Assembly (NCBI GenBank): GCA_021779935.1
Contig: JAJXZT010000071.1
Span: 1 to 64,000 of the forward strand
Source: Acidobacteriota bacterium
Lineage (GTDB): Bacteria > Acidobacteriota > Terriglobia > Terriglobales > Acidobacteriaceae
DNA: 64,000 bases
Direction: 5' to 3'
The notes beneath the pieces were generated by a model. The model saw only the letters and a list, made by a program, of their open reading frames with translations, was not told the DNA's origin and searched no databases. Positions 16,642 through 25,941 of this stretch are shown here, in pieces. The stretch's first letter is position 1. Each line of letters begins with the position of its first letter. Made by a program: the position numbers and the translations under genes.

Positions 16642-18138
16642 ATGGCTGAGGACCGAAGCGAGTACCCCATGGGATTTGACTTCACAAGTGAAGAACGCCG
16701 GAAGCTTGGCTACCGGCTCATCGACCGAATCGACCAATACTTCTCTTCCCTCCCGGAGCGCAACGTCCAGCTACCACTGGACGAGCGCACGTTTGGACAT
16801 CTGCGCGACGCGATGCCGGAACTTGCCGAGGATGCCGCCACGGTGCTCGACGAGGCGTGCACGGAGCTGGTCGACAAGGGATTCCACGTTCCAAGCGCCA
16901 ACTATTTCGGGTTGATGAATCCGACGCCAACCTACATGGCCGTGCTGGCGGAAGCGCTGGTTTCCGCACTGAACCCGCAATTGGCAACACTGGCGCGCTC
17001 GCAACTGGCAAGCAAGATCGAGGGCGAAACGATTCGCTGGATCGCCGAACGGGTGGGCTGGCACAAGAAGATCAACGGCGAGGTGGCACCGGAGGGCAGC
17101 CGCGCTTGCGACGGCACCTTCACGAGCGGCGGCAACGAAGCGAACTTTACGGCGCTGGCCCTGGCGCTGGCGGCGAAGTTTCCAGAGTCGGTGGAAGACG
17201 GCGTCGCGGCGATTGGAGCGCGACCGGTTGGGTATGCATCGAACGAATCGCATCACTCGCTGGACAAATCTTTCGGGCTGTTGGGATTGGGACGCAAGGC
17301 GCTGCGGCGAGTTCCGGTAAACGACCGGATACAACTCGATCCGCAGGCGCTGGTGGCGCGCATAGAGTCCGACCTGGCGGCGGGATTCAGGCCATTTTGC
17401 CTGATCGCAACGGCCGGAACGACGAACTCCGGGGCAATCGACAACCTTGAAGAATTGCACGCCATCGCGCGCACCTACGGGATGTGGTTCCACGTGGATG
17501 GCGCGTACGGCGCAGCATTGATCTTTTCAGACAAGCATCGACTGCTGATGCGGGGAATCGAGAAGGCAGACTCGATCACGATCGATCCGCACAAGTGGCT
17601 GGCGATGCCGTTTGCAGCGGGAGTGATTTTGACTTCACGGCCGGAAATGCTGGAGCAGACATTTGGTGTATCAACGCCGTACATGCCGAAGATCGCAAAT
17701 GCTCCGCTGATCGATAATTTCAAGGTCAGCACGCAGTGGTCGCGGAGAATGAATTCGCTGAAACTGTGGCTGACGCTGCGTGTACACGGAAGGCAGGCGT
17801 ACGAGGAGCTGATCGATTCGCAACTCAAGCTATCGCACTCGATGGCGGAGTGGATCAGCAACTCGCCGTTTTTGGAACTGGCGACACAACAGTATCTGCC
17901 AATTCTGAATTTCCGGGTGAAGGGCTGCACGAATGAAGCGGCGTGCGCCGCGGCGAACCAGGCGATTGTGGAAGCGGTGACGCGCGATGGCCGCGTGTGG
18001 ATTTCAAATACGCTGGTACAGGGACGCAGCGTGATTCGCATGATGGTGATCAGCTACCTGACCAGCGAACGCAACCTGGAACTGGTGCAGGAAAGACTGA
18101 CGAAAGCGGCGGAAGAAGCGGTGCGAAAGCGCAGCTAG
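16642..18138 (+). CDS. Pyridoxal-dependent (group II) decarboxylase family protein
   Basis: 498-residue PLP enzyme of the group II decarboxylase family (glutamate/aromatic-L-amino-acid decarboxylase type). The PLP lysine is in SITIDPHKWLAMP; FHVDGAYGAALIF holds the cofactor-contacting Asp, and TFTSGGNEANFTAL the phosphate-binding loop. ATAGTTNSGAID is also typical. Substrate cannot be told from sequence. The first ATG (16642) is used; an ATG ten codons on (16669) is an alternative, neither with a strong Shine-Dalgarno. It lies 90 bp after lysS, possibly co-transcribed. Confidence 0.9.
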   Translation: MAEDRSEYPMGFDFTSEERRKLGYRLIDRIDQYFSSLPERNVQLPLDERTFGHLRDAMPELAEDAATVLDEACTELVDKGFHVPSANYFGLMNPTPTYMAVLAEALVSALNPQLATLARSQLASKIEGETIRWIAERVGWHKKINGEVAPEGSRACDGTFTSGGNEANFTALALALAAKFPESVEDGVAAIGARPVGYASNESHHSLDKSFGLLGLGRKALRRVPVNDRIQLDPQALVARIESDLAAGFRPFCLIATAGTTNSGAIDNLEELHAIARTYGMWFHVDGAYGAALIFSDKHRLLMRGIEKADSITIDPHKWLAMPFAAGVILTSRPEMLEQTFGVSTPYMPKIANAPLIDNFKVSTQWSRRMNSLKLWLTLRVHGRQAYEELIDSQLKLSHSMAEWISNSPFLELATQQYLPILNFRVKGCTNEAACAAANQAIVEAVTRDGRVWISNTLVQGRSVIRMMVISYLTSERNLELVQERLTKAAEEAVRKRS

Positions 18139-18162
18139 CCGTGGGGCCGACATCGATGTGAG

Positions 18163-18187
18163 GAAGGGACGGCTTGGCCGTCCCTTC
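18163..18187. terminator. Stem-loop between converging genes
   Basis: An 11-bp perfect stem (GAAGGGACGGC / GCCGTCCCTTC) with a 3-nt loop sits between the decarboxylase stop and the end of the YbjQ gene. It lacks a long T-run, so termination strength is uncertain. Confidence 0.55.
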
Positions 18188-18209
18188 GCTGCGTAATACG
18201 GATGGGGAT

Positions 18210-18587
18210 TTATTGCTGCGGCTTCGGTTTCACTACCACGGCAGTGCCATAGGCGAGCACCTCGGTGACGCCCTGCATGATGTCGGTGGCGTCGTAGTGG
18301 GCGCCGATGACGGCGTTGGCGCCGAGTTGCGCGGCGTGTTCCATCATCAGGTCGAAAGCTTCGTTGCGGGTCTTTTCGCAGAGATTGCTGAGCAACGTAA
18401 TGTTGCCGCCGACCAAGGTCTGCAAGCCGGCGCCGATGGTGCCAAAGATGGAGCGCGAACGCACGACAATGCCGCGCACAACTCCAAGGTTTTTAACAAT
18501 CTCGAAATTGTCGAGTTCGAACGCCGTGGTGACCATCTCGTGTCGCACTGCCGTTCCGGCGTGCGTGTACTGCGGTTGTGTCGCCAT
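18210..18587 (-). CDS. YbjQ family (heavy-metal-binding-like) protein
   Basis: 125-residue cytosolic protein of the YbjQ/UPF0145 family. Family features: a start with [26 protein letters not shown]-like strands, the [22 protein letters not shown] helix and [13 protein letters not shown]. Some homologues are annotated as heavy-metal binding from domain similarity, but no function is established. Stands alone between xerC and a convergent gene. Confidence 0.88.
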   Translation of the reverse strand: MATQPQYTHAGTAVRHEMVTTAFELDNFEIVKNLGVVRGIVVRSRSIFGTIGAGLQTLVGGNITLLSNLCEKTRNEAFDLMMEHAAQLGANAVIGAHYDATDIMQGVTEVLAYGTAVVVKPKPQQ

Positions 18588-18693
18588 GAATCAAACCCTC
18601 CTATGACCAAGAGCATACGCCAGAGATTGCGTGCGCGAACGCGGATTCGAATTTATTACCGAGCAGCAATTTCTTAAAGAGATTTCAAAATGC

Positions 18694-19626
18694 TCAGCGG
18701 GCACGGGGATGAGTTTCGTCGTAGACCTGCATGACCTTGCTGGTGGAAAGCTGCGTGTAACGCTGCGTGGTGGAAAGGCGCTCGTGGCCGAGCATCTCCT
18801 GGATGGCCCGCAAGTCCGCGCCCTCTTCGAGCATGTGTGTGCCAAAGGCATGGCGCAGGGTGTGGGGATGGACGTCGGCGGGCAGACCACGGGCAACGGC
18901 GATGGCCTTCACAATGCGTCCGACACTGCGCGTGGTGAGGCGCGAACCGCGCAGATTGATGAGCAGAGCGGGAACGTGCTTCTTCTTGCGGGCGACAATT
19001 TCCTGGCGCCGGGGCAGATAGTCACGCACGGCTATGGCCGCGGAATCTCCGAAAGGAACGAGCCGCTGTTTCTTGCCTTTGCCGCGAACGAGGATGGCTT
19101 CGCGGTTCCAGTGAATGTCTTCCAGATTGATACCTATCAATTCAGAGTTGCGAATGCCGCAGCCGTATAGAAGCTCGAGGATGGCGCGGTCGCGCTCGGG
19201 AAAGGCGGCGTTGTCCGGCATGCCGGTATCGAGCACCACGTTCATCTCCTCGATGGTCGGAACGCGCGGCAGCTTTTTCGGCAGACGTGGGGTGGAGACG
19301 AGCGACGCAGGGTTCTGCCGGACGAGACCTTCCCGTCCCAGCCATTTGTAAAGCGAACGCAGTGCCGCCAAGGCGCGCGCGACGGAAGTCTTGCTGAGTC
19401 CGCGATCGTAGAGATGGGAGAGAAAGCTGCGGATGCGAACGTGATCAATCGCATCCCACCTGGCGTCGCCAATGAACTGCGTGAACTGTTCGAGATCGGT
19501 GCGATAGGCCTTGATGGTGTGGGGTGAGGCGTTTTTTTCGACCAGCGAACGAAGAAATTTGTCGACACCCTTTTCGACAAAGGTCCGCGAAGCAGCGGGC
19601 GGGCGGGCGTCATGGACGTGCTTCAT
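18694..19626 (-). CDS. xerC: Tyrosine recombinase XerC-like
   Basis: Site-specific recombinase of about 310 residues. An N-terminal SAM-like core-binding domain (about 15-105) is followed by the catalytic domain with the full tyrosine-recombinase set: R159 (CGIRNSEL), K183, H255-x-x-R258 ([10 protein letters not shown]), H281 (GHERLST) and nucleophile Y290. The ATG at 19626 gives the best distance from AGAAAGGGA; an adjacent ATG at 19629 is possible. It is third of a run xerD, membrane protein, xerC on the minus strand. Expected role: chromosome dimer resolution with its partner at dif. Confidence 0.92.
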   Translation of the reverse strand: MKHVHDARPPAASRTFVEKGVDKFLRSLVEKNASPHTIKAYRTDLEQFTQFIGDARWDAIDHVRIRSFLSHLYDRGLSKTSVARALAALRSLYKWLGREGLVRQNPASLVSTPRLPKKLPRVPTIEEMNVVLDTGMPDNAAFPERDRAILELLYGCGIRNSELIGINLEDIHWNREAILVRGKGKKQRLVPFGDSAAIAVRDYLPRRQEIVARKKKHVPALLINLRGSRLTTRSVGRIVKAIAVARGLPADVHPHTLRHAFGTHMLEEGADLRAIQEMLGHERLSTTQRYTQLSTSKVMQVYDETHPRAR

Positions 19627-19653
19627 CATTCCCTTTCTCACTCCGAATCTTTC

Positions 19654-20127
19654 TCACTCCGAATCAAGGTGGCAAAACACCATTCCGCCGAGTGCCGCGC
19701 CTACGGCCACGAACATCGCCACGCGCAGGCCGCTGTACCTGACATAGGTATCGCCGAGAGCAACCGCGATGTAGCGCTTGAAAATGTAGACGGCAGCAAA
19801 CACCCCGGGAAGAATCGCCACGCCGATATGTTTTGCCCTGACGAAGACAATCCAGGTCCGCTTGGTAATCCAGAACACCAGCATTGAAAAGAGAAAGACT
19901 ACGGCGGCGTAGATGCACCAGGCGATCAGAACTTCGAAGCCGACGAAAAAATTGTCTCCGCTGGATGCCCAGCGGGCGCGGAAGATGCTCAACAAGCCGG
20001 GCACCACCAGCAGATCCGAAACACTTAGCGAAAACACGACGACGACGAAATAGCAGAGTGCAACATAAATGTAGGGATGGCGATCGGCCGCTTTCAGGAG
20101 CAATTCGCCGGTTCGTTTTCTCTCCAT
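19654..20127 (-). CDS. Hypothetical four-helix membrane protein between xerD and xerC
   Basis: 157 residues, not recognised. Hydrophobic segments at about 20-43, 62-88, 98-115 and 128-150 predict four membrane helices, with a basic N-terminus (MERKRTGELLLKAADRH). There are no cysteines or other motif clusters suggesting catalysis. Its ATG starts one base after the xerD stop, so it is translationally coupled to xerD, and it ends 27 bp before xerC. Confidence 0.75.
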   Translation of the reverse strand: MERKRTGELLLKAADRHPYIYVALCYFVVVVFSLSVSDLLVVPGLLSIFRARWASSGDNFFVGFEVLIAWCIYAAVVFLFSMLVFWITKRTWIVFVRAKHIGVAILPGVFAAVYIFKRYIAVALGDTYVRYSGLRVAMFVAVGAALGGMVFCHLDSE

Positions 20128-20128
20128 C

Positions 20129-21094
20129 TCAGGACTCCGGTTCAGCGGCTGCGGCTTGACGTCGCCGCGCGCGAGGATGATGCAAGTTGTAGACGTTCTT
20201 TAGACGATCGAGCGCAAGATGCGTGTAAATCTGCGTGGTGGAAATGTCGGCATGGCCGAGAATGGTCTGGACGGTACGGAGATCGGCGCCATTTTCCACC
20301 ATGTGGGTGGCGGCGCTGTGGCGAAGCATATGCGGGCTGACGTGGCGGCCGGTAACCGTGGCGGCCGCATTCACGATTCCCCAGACACGTTCGCGCGTGA
20401 GGCCGTGGGCGCCACGGGCCAGAAAGAGCACCGGAGATTTGCAGTTGCCTTCGAGGAGCGGACGCGCATTCTGGCTGTATTCGGCGACGGCGGCGATGGC
20501 GCTGCGGCCAATGGGAACGATGCGCTCCTTGTCTCCCTTGCCGCGCACGAGAACGTAACCGAGATCGAGTTTCAGGTCGGCGGTCTTGAGGTGAATCAAC
20601 TCGGAGACGCGCAGACCTCCCGCGTAGAAAACCTCGAGAATCGCGCGATTGCGAAGCTCCAGCGCCTGCTGCCACTTTGTCTTCTCGCCGGGAGTGGCCT
20701 GGGTAAGCATCTGCTCCACTTCGGTGCGGGCCAGAGCCTTGGGCAGGACTTTCCATTGCCGTGGCGAATCGATGTTTAGAGTGGGATCGTGCTCGAGAAA
20801 GCGGTCAAGCAGCAGAAATCGATAGAGGTGGCGCAAGGCAGAGAGCTTCCGAGCAACGGTGCGGGCGTCGTACTGATTGGAAAAAAGATTGTCGAGAAAG
20901 TCGCGAACGTCCTGCCGTGTTGCGGTGAGAAGCTTGCGTTTGTGCTTGCCAAGAAATGCCGTCCAGAGAGCGAGATCGGATTGGTAGGATTGGATGGAGA
21001 GGCGCGAAAGTCCCTTCTCTACCTTGAGGTAGTCGAGAAAGCCGGCGAGGGCGCGATCATTCTTCTCGGGAGACACGAGGATAGTATGGCGCAT
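20129..21094 (-). CDS. xerD: Tyrosine recombinase XerD-like
   Basis: 321-residue recombinase, paralogue of the XerC-like protein 0.5 kb downstream. Catalytic set complete: R162 (GGLRVSEL), K186 (VRGKGDKE), H255-x-x-R258 (HMLRHSAATH), H281 (GHADIST) and Y290 (TTQIYTH). Core-binding domain at about 15-105. The C-terminus has an Arg/Ala-rich tail (RARRRQAAAAEPES). Assignment of which paralogue is XerC and which XerD is a judgement from overall similarity. Confidence 0.9.
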   Translation of the reverse strand: MRHTILVSPEKNDRALAGFLDYLKVEKGLSRLSIQSYQSDLALWTAFLGKHKRKLLTATRQDVRDFLDNLFSNQYDARTVARKLSALRHLYRFLLLDRFLEHDPTLNIDSPRQWKVLPKALARTEVEQMLTQATPGEKTKWQQALELRNRAILEVFYAGGLRVSELIHLKTADLKLDLGYVLVRGKGDKERIVPIGRSAIAAVAEYSQNARPLLEGNCKSPVLFLARGAHGLTRERVWGIVNAAATVTGRHVSPHMLRHSAATHMVENGADLRTVQTILGHADISTTQIYTHLALDRLKNVYNLHHPRARRRQAAAAEPES

Positions 21095-21133
21095 TATCGG
21101 ACGCAGCGGAGTTGGCGAAAAGGGTGCCGCCGG

Positions 21134-21859
21134 TCAGCGCTGCAAGGCACGGAAGAGTTCCTCCGCCCAGAGGGGCCCGCTTGGTTCGTCTTCATGCATA
21201 AAGAAGGCGTAGACCGGAACACCTTCCGACAGGAAGCGCTCGATGCGCTTGCGCAGGACGGTTCGCTGGCGCTTTGTGTAGTCCGGATGACGAAAGCGAT
21301 AGTAGACGAAATCGGCGGTCTGGACCTCGGGAGTCGTGATCTTTTCCGTTTCACTGATACACAGAGCGGTCTTGCGACGACGAAGGACGCGGAAGACTTC
21401 TTCAGAGAGCCAGGAGTCGTGACGGAATTCGACCGCTCGCCGGGGACGGGACGGAAGCTGCGCGAGGAACTCATCGAGCAGAACCGGGTCAGCCTTCATA
21501 TTGTGCGGAAGCTGGTAGAGGACGGGACCGAGGCGCCGGGACTTGAAAAGCGGCTGGATGGAGTCAAGGAATCTCTGCAAAGGCTCTTCGACGTTGCGCA
21601 AGCGGCGAAAGTGCGTGATGGATTGATGGGCTTTGACAACGAAGCGGAACTCGCTGGGCGTCTGCGATAGCCAGTTCGCGATGGTGGAAGGTTCAAGAAT
21701 TTGCCGAAAGGTATAGTTCACCTCGACGGCATTCAATCGCGTGGCGTAGGACGAGAGAAAGTCCCGGGGAGCAATGCGCTGGGGATAGAAGTCTGGCTTC
21801 CACGAAGGGTAAGCCCAGCCGGAAGTACCGATGAAAGCGCGAGAAGCAGGTTCAGGCAT
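21134..21859 (-). CDS. DUF72 (YecE family) protein
   Basis: 241-residue TIM-barrel-like protein of the DUF72/YecE family, function unknown. Signature IGTSGWAYPSWKPDFYP at the N-terminus, then LNAVEVNYTFRQI, FRFVVKAHQSITH, LGPVLYQLPHNM, VEFRHDSWL and FVYYRFRHPD, all in family order. The ATG at 21859 places the start about 9 residues before IGTSGW as in homologues; further upstream starts (21910) are possible. The stop lies only 39 bp from xerD's start on the same strand, so it may head the xer transcript. Confidence 0.9.
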   Translation of the reverse strand: MPEPASRAFIGTSGWAYPSWKPDFYPQRIAPRDFLSSYATRLNAVEVNYTFRQILEPSTIANWLSQTPSEFRFVVKAHQSITHFRRLRNVEEPLQRFLDSIQPLFKSRRLGPVLYQLPHNMKADPVLLDEFLAQLPSRPRRAVEFRHDSWLSEEVFRVLRRRKTALCISETEKITTPEVQTADFVYYRFRHPDYTKRQRTVLRKRIERFLSEGVPVYAFFMHEDEPSGPLWAEELFRALQR

Positions 21860-22066
21860 ATTGCGTGCGGCTCCAGACAAAGTGGCATTTCTCCGCGCAC
21901 ATTCTCCCATTTCCAACTATGATTTCCCATTGTTGTCTCAATTTGCAATGCTCTGCTGGTATCTGCCGTAACTTGTTTGACATTGGTATTCAAGGGCTTG
22001 TAACTTCCTAGAATCCGGAAAAACCTTTGCATCCCGCCGAGGACGCCCATTTTCCGTGGAGGCACC

Positions 22067-23581
22067 ATGAGACGGCTTAGAGCCTATCTTCCTCTCCTGT
22101 TACTACTATGTCTCGGGTTGCAGGCCTTTGGACAAGACCTTGCATCCTTCGAGAAACGCGTCACAGTCAAAAAACTAGCAAACGGCCTGACGATAGTTTT
22201 ATGCCGGCGGACCGAGTCGCCGACGTTTTCATTCTTCACCATCGTGGATGCGGGATCGGCCCAGGACCCCAAGGGGGAAACCGGTATAGCGCACATGATG
22301 GAACACATGGCCTTCAAGGGGACGTATGACATCGGCACAACGAACTATCCCGCCGAGAAAATCGCCCTGGCAAAGGTCGAGACAGCGTACGCGACGTACA
22401 GAAACGAACGGCTGAAGGTGATTGGCCGCGACGAAGCGAAAGTTGCGGCGGCTAAGAAAGCATGGGAAGAAGCACGCACTGCAGCCGACAAATACGCAGT
22501 GAAGAACGCGTATGGAAAGATTGTAGAGGAAGAAGGCGGAGTTGGAATGAACGCCTCCACCAGCTACGATTCGACGCAATACTTCTACTCGATGCCGATC
22601 AACCGGTTTCAGCTTTGGGCATACCTTGAGTCAGACCGCATGATGCACCCGGTGATGCGCGAGTTCTATAAAGAGCGCGACGTGGTGACGGAAGAGCGCC
22701 GGATGCGTGTGGACAGCAGCCCGATGGGCCGCGCCCTGGAACAGTTCACGTCGGTGGCATTCGATTCGAATCCATATCATCGTCCGACGGTCGGATATCC
22801 AGGCGACCTGCGGTATTTCTCCGCCACCCAGGCGTTGCAGTTCTTTGACAAGTATTACGTTCCGAGCAACATGGTAATTGCGGTGGTTGGCGATCTGGAC
22901 CCGGCGACGGCGCTTCCGATCATGGAAAAATATTTCGGACGTATCCCGGGGAAACCGAAGCCGGATGAGTACTCGACGCCGGAGCTACCGCAGAACTCCG
23001 AGCGCGAGGTACTTCTGAAGGAACCGATGCAGCCTATCTATATTGAAGGCTACCATCGCCCCGACTACCTCGATCCCGATGACGCGGTGTACACGGTGAT
23101 CGCAGACCTGATGTCCGACGGACGGACATCGCGCCTGTACCGCTCGCTGGTGGAGAAAAAGAAGATTGCGGCATATGCGGCAGGATTCTCGGGATTCCCG
23201 GGATCGAAGTATGCCAACATGTTCGCCTTCTACGGCGTTCCGCTACCGGGTCATACTGACCAGGAAATTGCCGATGCAATCCATGAAGAAATCGACAAAG
23301 TGAAGACGCAGGACGTGAGCGATGCCGAGCTGAAGATGATCAAGACGCGCGAGCGCGCGTCGTTGATCCGCAGCTTGGACAGCAACGCGGGGCTGGCGCA
23401 GAACCTGGCGGTCATGGAGTTGCGCTACGGCAACTGGCAGGAACTATTCAACCAGTTGAATGCAATTGACAAGGTAACCAAAGCGGACATCCGGCGCGTG
23501 GCGAACAAAGTGTTCGTGAGCACGAACCGGACGGTTGGTTATATCGAGAATTCGAACGCCGCGACAAAGGGGGCAAAGTAA
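22067..23581 (+). CDS. M16 zinc peptidase, catalytically competent member
   Basis: Secreted or periplasmic metallopeptidase of 504 residues. A signal peptide (about 1-23, ending LQAFGQ) precedes an M16 N-terminal domain with the inverted zinc motif H-x-x-E-H in TGIAHMMEHMAFKGT and the downstream Glu in DVVTEERRMRVDSSP. Between them is a Lys/Ala/Glu-rich insertion of about 60 residues, probably helical. The second M16 domain (about 240-490) has NMVIAVVGDLDP and DGRTSRLYRSL. It ends next to the start of a second M16 gene lacking the zinc motif, suggesting a heterodimer like mitochondrial processing peptidase-type pairs. Confidence 0.93.
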   Translation: MRRLRAYLPLLLLLCLGLQAFGQDLASFEKRVTVKKLANGLTIVLCRRTESPTFSFFTIVDAGSAQDPKGETGIAHMMEHMAFKGTYDIGTTNYPAEKIALAKVETAYATYRNERLKVIGRDEAKVAAAKKAWEEARTAADKYAVKNAYGKIVEEEGGVGMNASTSYDSTQYFYSMPINRFQLWAYLESDRMMHPVMREFYKERDVVTEERRMRVDSSPMGRALEQFTSVAFDSNPYHRPTVGYPGDLRYFSATQALQFFDKYYVPSNMVIAVVGDLDPATALPIMEKYFGRIPGKPKPDEYSTPELPQNSEREVLLKEPMQPIYIEGYHRPDYLDPDDAVYTVIADLMSDGRTSRLYRSLVEKKKIAAYAAGFSGFPGSKYANMFAFYGVPLPGHTDQEIADAIHEEIDKVKTQDVSDAELKMIKTRERASLIRSLDSNAGLAQNLAVMELRYGNWQELFNQLNAIDKVTKADIRRVANKVFVSTNRTVGYIENSNAATKGAK

Positions 23582-25765
23582 ATGAAGAACAGACGGACAG
23601 CAGTTCTGCTCTCGCTGGCGCTCCTGATCGGCTCGGCCCCGATGATGTGGAGCCAGGCGGCAAAGAAACCCGAAGCGAAAGCTCCGGCCCGCGTAACAAC
23701 AGGCGCAATCCCTTCAAGCTGGCAGAAAGTACCGATCCCGCCGTTGCCGGCATGGAAGCCTGAACAGCCAACCCGGTTCGTATTGAAAAACGGGATGGTC
23801 ATCTACCTGATGGAAGACCATGAACTTCCGCTGGTCAGCGGAGTTGCCTACATCCGCGGCGGCGCTACTGCCGAGCCCGCCAACAAAGTGGGCATGATGA
23901 GCATCTATTCGCAAGTCTGGCGCACGGGCGGCACAAAGGACATGACCGGCGACCAGATGGACGAATTCCTGGAAGCGCGTGCGGCAAAAATCGAGACCGA
24001 CGCGGGGAATGAGTCCACCTCCATCGGGTTCGACTGCCTGAAGGGAGACTTCAACGACGTCTTCAAGATGTTCGTTGACCTGATGCAGAATCCCGACTTC
24101 CGGCAGGACAAGATCGACCTGGCGAAGAGCTACATGAACACCGCAATCTCGCGGCGCAATGACAGCAGCGGGCAGATTGTCAGCCGTGAGGCGGGATTCC
24201 TGGCCTACGGAAAGAACAACCCGTATGTCCGCGAGATGGAATACTCGACGGTCGCTGCGGTTACGCGGCAGGACCTTGTGAATTGGCACAAGGACCACGT
24301 CTTCCCGAACGACATCATGCTTGGGATCTCCGGTGACTTCGATACCAAACAGATGGAAGCGAAGCTGGAAGAGGCCTTCGGCGGCTGGGCGAAGGGCCCG
24401 GAAATCACGCAGCCGGAAGTTGAATTCCATCCCGCGAAGCCCGGGATTTACGTCGTCAACAAGGCCGACGTCAACCAGAGCGAGATCCGCATGGTCGAAC
24501 TCGGCATCAAGCGGAGCAATCCGGACTGGTTCGCCGTGCAGGTCTTCAACGAGGTCTTCGGCGGCGGCTTCTCTTCCCGGCTGTTCAACGACCTGCGCAC
24601 CAAACAAGGCTTGGCGTACTCGGTGGGCGGCGGTATCGGCTCGTCAATGGACCATCCGGGCATTACCCAACTTGGAATCGGAACCAAGTCGGAAAGCACA
24701 ATCCCGGCAATCAAGGGACTGTGGGCGGAAATCGGCGATCTGAAAACTAATCCGCCGACAGAAGCTGAACTGAAGCGCGCCAAGGACACCATCCTGAACG
24801 GCTTCATCTTCAACTACAACACGCCGGACAAGGTACTGCGGGAAAAGATGACGCTGGAACGCTACGGCTATCCGGCGGACTTCCTGGAGAAATTCCAATC
24901 GCACGTGGAGAAGGTGACGACCGCCGATCTGGAACGCGTCGCACTGAAGTATCTCCACAAGGACCAACTCGCGGTGCTGGTGGTGGGCAAAGCTGCGGAC
25001 TGGGAAAAGCAGCTCGCGGAATTGGGACCGGTAACGAACCTGGATATCACCATCCCGGTGCCTGGAGAAGGTGCCAAGGCAGAGGCAGCACCGAAAGCAA
25101 GCAATCCCGAGGGCAAGGCCCTGATGGCCAAGTTCGTCCAGTTCCTGGGCGGCGAAGCCAATGTGCAGGCAGTAAAAGCAATGCACGAAGTATCCAAACA
25201 GACCGTGGAAACGCCACAGGGGCAGATGACAGTCAACGTCGACGAAACGATCGTATTGCCGGACAAGATGATGGCGAAGATCGGGACGCCGATGGGTGAG
25301 ATGACGCGGGTGGTCACGCCCGATGTCGCTTATATGGCCATGGGTGGCCAGAGCCGCGACTTGCCGGCAAGCATGAAAGAACAGGCGCTGGAGCAAATTG
25401 CCCGGCACTATGTTTCGATTGCGCAACACGTCAATGACTCCAGCCTCGAGTTCGTGGCCAATGGCACGGCGAAGGTTGGGGACAAGGACGCAGCAGTCGT
25501 GGACGTCTACCTCAACGGCAAGAAAGTCACCTGGTACCTCGATCCAACCACGGGCGCCTTGTTGCGCGAGCAGCAGAACGTTGTGGGACAGACTGGACCG
25601 GCCGAGGTCACCACTGACTTATCCGATTGGAAGACGGTCAATGGCGTGAACTTTGCCATGAAGGGCGTGACCATGCAGAATGGCAAGCAAGCGGCATCGA
25701 CCGAGACACAAACGGTGGAGGTCAATCCGCAGGTGGACCCGAAGGTATTTACAAAACCTCAATGA
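23582..25765 (+). CDS. M16-family partner without zinc site, plus C-terminal domain
   Basis: 727 residues with signal peptide (about 1-25). Residues about 60-490 hold two M16 domains, but the place of the H-x-x-E-H motif reads NKVGMMSIYSQVWRTGGT, so it cannot bind zinc in the usual way. The R/Y substrate-binding pair typical of such partners is present (FSSRLFNDLRTKQGLAYSVGGG). After an Ala/Lys-rich linker, about 200 C-terminal residues (from about 520) resemble an outer-membrane-lipoprotein-sorting (LolA-like) fold: GKKVTWYLDPTTGALLREQQ and LSDWKTVNGVNFAMKG. It starts immediately after the preceding M16 stop. Confidence 0.92.
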   Translation: MKNRRTAVLLSLALLIGSAPMMWSQAAKKPEAKAPARVTTGAIPSSWQKVPIPPLPAWKPEQPTRFVLKNGMVIYLMEDHELPLVSGVAYIRGGATAEPANKVGMMSIYSQVWRTGGTKDMTGDQMDEFLEARAAKIETDAGNESTSIGFDCLKGDFNDVFKMFVDLMQNPDFRQDKIDLAKSYMNTAISRRNDSSGQIVSREAGFLAYGKNNPYVREMEYSTVAAVTRQDLVNWHKDHVFPNDIMLGISGDFDTKQMEAKLEEAFGGWAKGPEITQPEVEFHPAKPGIYVVNKADVNQSEIRMVELGIKRSNPDWFAVQVFNEVFGGGFSSRLFNDLRTKQGLAYSVGGGIGSSMDHPGITQLGIGTKSESTIPAIKGLWAEIGDLKTNPPTEAELKRAKDTILNGFIFNYNTPDKVLREKMTLERYGYPADFLEKFQSHVEKVTTADLERVALKYLHKDQLAVLVVGKAADWEKQLAELGPVTNLDITIPVPGEGAKAEAAPKASNPEGKALMAKFVQFLGGEANVQAVKAMHEVSKQTVETPQGQMTVNVDETIVLPDKMMAKIGTPMGEMTRVVTPDVAYMAMGGQSRDLPASMKEQALEQIARHYVSIAQHVNDSSLEFVANGTAKVGDKDAAVVDVYLNGKKVTWYLDPTTGALLREQQNVVGQTGPAEVTTDLSDWKTVNGVNFAMKGVTMQNGKQAASTETQTVEVNPQVDPKVFTKPQ

Positions 25766-25808
25766 AGAACTTTAGCTTTATCGATTAACATGCTGATTGC
25801 GAAACGTT

Positions 25809-25838
25809 AAGGGTGACTACGGTCACCCTTTTCTTTTT
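25809..25838 (+). terminator. Intrinsic terminator of the M16 pair
   Basis: A 9-bp stem AAGGGTGAC / GTCACCCTT with a 4-nt loop is followed by TTTCTTTTTG. The stem happens to contain GTGAC-N4-GTCAC, the same palindrome as the Crp/Fnr-type sites, but the T-run marks it as a terminator. Confidence 0.85.
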
Positions 25839-25941
25839 GTGATGCAAAGCGAGGGTGGCGAATCAGGTTCAAGAGTGATTGACACCGACAGCGGAATCGC
25901 AGTAGCCTCCATAGCGAACAAAAGGCGAAATAAGGTGTTTT

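Noticed and set aside
25813-25826. GTGACTACGGTCAC counted as a regulatory site
   Set aside because: It is the stem of an intrinsic terminator with a T-run; kept as a low-interest finding only.
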